DNA of 8,242 nt from Bacillota bacterium (GTDB lineage Bacteria > Bacillota_I > Bacilli_A > RF39 > UBA660), in contig JAGZRP010000031.1 in the NCBI GenBank assembly GCA_018381595.1, forward strand, positions 1 to 8,242, given 5' to 3'. How positions within the stretch are numbered: position 1 is the first letter of the stretch; every line of letters starts with the position of its first letter. Below, piece after piece: positions 6,569 through 8,242 of this stretch. A program made the translations under genes and the position numbers. The notes below the pieces were generated by a model. The model saw only the letters and a program-made list of their open reading frames with translations. It was not told where the DNA came from and searched no databases.

Positions 6569-6575
6569 AAGGAGG
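6569..6575 (+). promoter_or_regulatory. Ribosome-binding site of the small membrane protein
   Basis: AAGGAGG ends only three bases before the ATG at 6579, which is shorter than usual. Just upstream, CTTTTT (6553-6558) can pair with AAAAAG (6566-6571) and partly bury the site. The in-frame GTG upstream at 6516 lies inside the T-box sequence and is not a credible start. Confidence 0.65.
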
Positions 6576-6578
6576 ATT

Positions 6579-6929
6579 ATGTTAGAAGAAATTATTTTAT
6601 TTACATTCACATTTTTATTAATTTATGGGATTTATGCCATGATGATTTTAAAAAGTGAAAAGCGATTAGAAAAATATAAGACAAGTGTAGAAATCAAAGA
6701 CTTAGAAGGAAAATATCACATTCAAACAAATCGTTTCGAGTTTCGAAAACTCGCTCGTATGGTACTGATAACAAACACGTTTGATATTTGTGTAACTGCT
6801 GCACTTGCCTGTTTGATACCAAATTTTATACTTATGTTTTTAGTAGGGGTACTAATTTTACTTGTCGTTATTTTTATTAGTTATCACTTACTTGGAACTT
6901 ATTTAAAGAAACTAGAAAGGAAGATGTAA
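6579..6929 (+). CDS. Small three-helix membrane protein of unknown function
   Basis: Starting at the ATG after AAGGAGG, the protein has 116 residues. Hydrophobic segments are at about 4-24, 61-81 and 83-107. A charged stretch (about 25-60, with [20 protein letters not shown]) separates the first two, and the C-terminus is basic (KKLERKM). By the positive-inside rule the 25-60 segment and the tail cannot both be assigned with confidence, but three crossings put them on the same side, probably the cytoplasm. No transport, enzyme or signal motif is recognised. It lies between the leucine T-box and leuS, with two bases between its TAA and the leuS ATG, and the leuS ribosome-binding site lies within its last codons. 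It should therefore be co-induced with leuS when tRNA-Leu is uncharged. Roles in leucine or peptide uptake, or in membrane stress, are guesses. Reading the frame from the upstream GTG would give 137 residues but would include the T-box. Confidence 0.8.
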   Translation: MLEEIILFTFTFLLIYGIYAMMILKSEKRLEKYKTSVEIKDLEGKYHIQTNRFEFRKLARMVLITNTFDICVTAALACLIPNFILMFLVGVLILLVVIFISYHLLGTYLKKLERKM

Positions 6930-6931
6930 TT

Positions 6932-8242
6932 ATGTATGAAGCAAAAAAAGTAGAGGAAAAATGGCAGAAATATTGGGATGAGCATCAAACATTTGAAACA
7001 GATGTTTGGGATTTTTCCAAGCCAAAATATTACTGTTTAGATATGTTTCCTTATCCATCAGGACAAGGATTACACGTAGGACATCCAGAAGGTTATACTG
7101 CAACGGATATTGTTTCTCGTTATAAAAGAATGAGAGGATTTAATGTATTACACCCTATGGGATGGGATGCATTTGGACTTCCTGCAGAACAATATGCGAT
7201 GAATACAGGAAATCATCCAGATGGATTTACCCAAAATAATATCGCAACCTTTAAACGTCAATTAAAAATGTTAGGGTTTTCTTATGATTGGTCTAAAGAA
7301 ATTTCTACAGCTGACCCAAATTATTATAAATGGACACAATGGATTTTTAAACAATTGTTTGAAGATGGATATGCGAAGTTAGTAGACATGCCAGTTAACT
7401 GGTGTGAAGAACTTGGAACCGTACTTGCAAATGACGAAGTCATTGATGGAAAAAGTGAACGTGGAGGATATCCAGTCGTTCGTAAAAATATGAAACAATG
7501 GGTATTAACCATTCCAAAATATGCGGAAAAGTTATTGGAAAACTTAGAAACAATAGATTGGCCAGAATCTACAAAAGAGATTCAAAAAAACTGGATCGGA
7601 AAATCAGTGGGAGCACATGTTAATTTTAAAATTGCAGAAACAGATTTAGAGTTTACTGTATTTACAACAAGATGTGATACTTTGTTTGGAGCAACTTATT
7701 GTGTTATGGCTCCAGAACATGAATATGTAGATACAATTACAACCCCAGATAAGAAAGAGGAAGTAGAAGCTTATAAAAAAGTATGTGCGAGTAAGTCTGA
7801 TTTGGAAAGAACAGAATTAAATAAAGAAAAAACCGGAGTATTTACAGGTGCTTATGCGATTAACCCTGTCAATAACAAGAAGATTCCAATTTGGATTAGT
7901 GATTATGTATTAGCTGGATATGGAACCGGTGCTATCATGGCAGTTCCTGCACACGATACGAGAGATTACGAATTTGCTCGTAAATTTGGTATTCCAATTA
8001 TTCAAGTATTAGAAGGTGGAGATATCGAAAAAGAAGCTTATACAGAAGATGGGGTTCATATGAATTCTGAATTCCTAGATGGTATGGGAAAACAAGAAGC
8101 AATTGATATGATGATTGCTTGGTTAGAAGAACATCACTGTGGTAAAAAACAAATTAATTACCACATTCGTGATTGGATTTTTGCTCGTCAAAGATATTGG
8201 GGAGAACCAATTCCAGTCGTACACTTTGAAGATGGAAGTATG
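6932..8242 (+). CDS. leuS: Leucyl-tRNA synthetase (3' truncated by window edge)
   Basis: LeuRS charges tRNA-Leu with leucine using ATP, in the cytoplasm. The visible 437 residues are roughly the first half of a bacterial LeuRS (usually a little over 800). Class I signature HVGH is at 48-51 within [17 protein letters not shown], followed by [14 protein letters not shown] (76-89) and [16 protein letters not shown] (155-170). The CP1 editing domain is present: the threonine-rich motif reads TTRCDT at 245-250 where the family norm is TTRPDT, and [12 protein letters not shown] is at 331-342 with the aspartate that positions the mischarged amino acid. [16 protein letters not shown] (413-428) marks the return to the catalytic core. 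KMSKS and the anticodon-binding domain lie beyond the window. AAAGGAAG at 6916-6923 sits eight bases before ATG. Expression is expected to rise under leucine starvation through the T-box leader. Confidence 0.97.
   Translation, partial: MYEAKKVEEKWQKYWDEHQTFETDVWDFSKPKYYCLDMFPYPSGQGLHVGHPEGYTATDIVSRYKRMRGFNVLHPMGWDAFGLPAEQYAMNTGNHPDGFTQNNIATFKRQLKMLGFSYDWSKEISTADPNYYKWTQWIFKQLFEDGYAKLVDMPVNWCEELGTVLANDEVIDGKSERGGYPVVRKNMKQWVLTIPKYAEKLLENLETIDWPESTKEIQKNWIGKSVGAHVNFKIAETDLEFTVFTTRCDTLFGATYCVMAPEHEYVDTITTPDKKEEVEAYKKVCASKSDLERTELNKEKTGVFTGAYAINPVNNKKIPIWISDYVLAGYGTGAIMAVPAHDTRDYEFARKFGIPIIQVLEGGDIEKEAYTEDGVHMNSEFLDGMGKQEAIDMMIAWLEEHHCGKKQINYHIRDWIFARQRYWGEPIPVVHFEDGSM

Noticed and set aside
6516..6578. 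N-terminal extension of the small membrane protein from a GTG start
   Set aside because: These bases encode the T-box antiterminator and T-run; a strong AAGGAGG sits directly before the ATG at 6579.
7324..7512. Minus-strand 62-codon frame within leuS
   Set aside because: It lies inside highly conserved LeuRS sequence and has no motif of its own.
1..8242. CRISPR arrays, tRNA or rRNA genes, insertion sequences
   Set aside because: No regularly spaced repeats, no tRNA-like cloverleaf, no rRNA sequence and no transposase were seen. The tRNA-related signal at 6350-6558 is a T-box leader, not a tRNA gene.

Overview
The window comes from a low-GC Gram-positive bacterium (Bacillota). Its A+T-rich genes carry strong AGGAGG-type ribosome-binding sites, sigma-A-like promoters with extended -10 boxes, U-tailed intrinsic terminators and a T-box leader. 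The gene set (host-associated type GH31 enzyme, lone pilin-like protein with Ig-like domains, small membrane protein before leuS) suggests the Erysipelotrichia / RF39-like branch of Bacilli, but this placement is an inference. All six visible stop codons are TAA. The reading frames stay intact with TGG at conserved tryptophans, so the standard bacterial code fits.

Layout. (1) Positions 1-1188 are an AT-rich accessory block: the 3' end of an unrecognised gene overlaps a complete RhuM-family gene that uses a TTG start and only AGA for arginine. (2) Positions 1189-1464 are non-coding, with one perfect hairpin and a closing terminator. (3) Positions 1465-2437 are a self-contained unit: promoter, a prepilin-type protein with two Ig-like domains, terminator. 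(4) Positions 2466-6325 hold a two-gene operon: a pyruvate kinase homologue, then, 23 bases later, a GH31 glycosidase homologue. (5) From 6303 a promoter drives a leucine-specifying T-box leader, a three-helix membrane protein of unknown function, and leuS, which runs off the window end.

The most notable signal is in region 4. The GH31 protein keeps the fold and the nucleophile aspartate, but a lysine replaces the general acid/base aspartate, and several other -1 subsite residues are changed. The pyruvate kinase homologue keeps the catalytic Lys, Glu, Asp and Thr but has a strongly altered version of the DTKGPEIR loop that helps bind K+ and nucleotide. Two co-transcribed carbon-metabolism homologues with altered active sites may be regulatory or repurposed proteins. 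A second point is the leucine T-box, which places a small uncharacterised membrane protein under the same tRNA-charging control as leuS and whose expression platform looks unusual. All family assignments are by reading the sequence; no database search was run.
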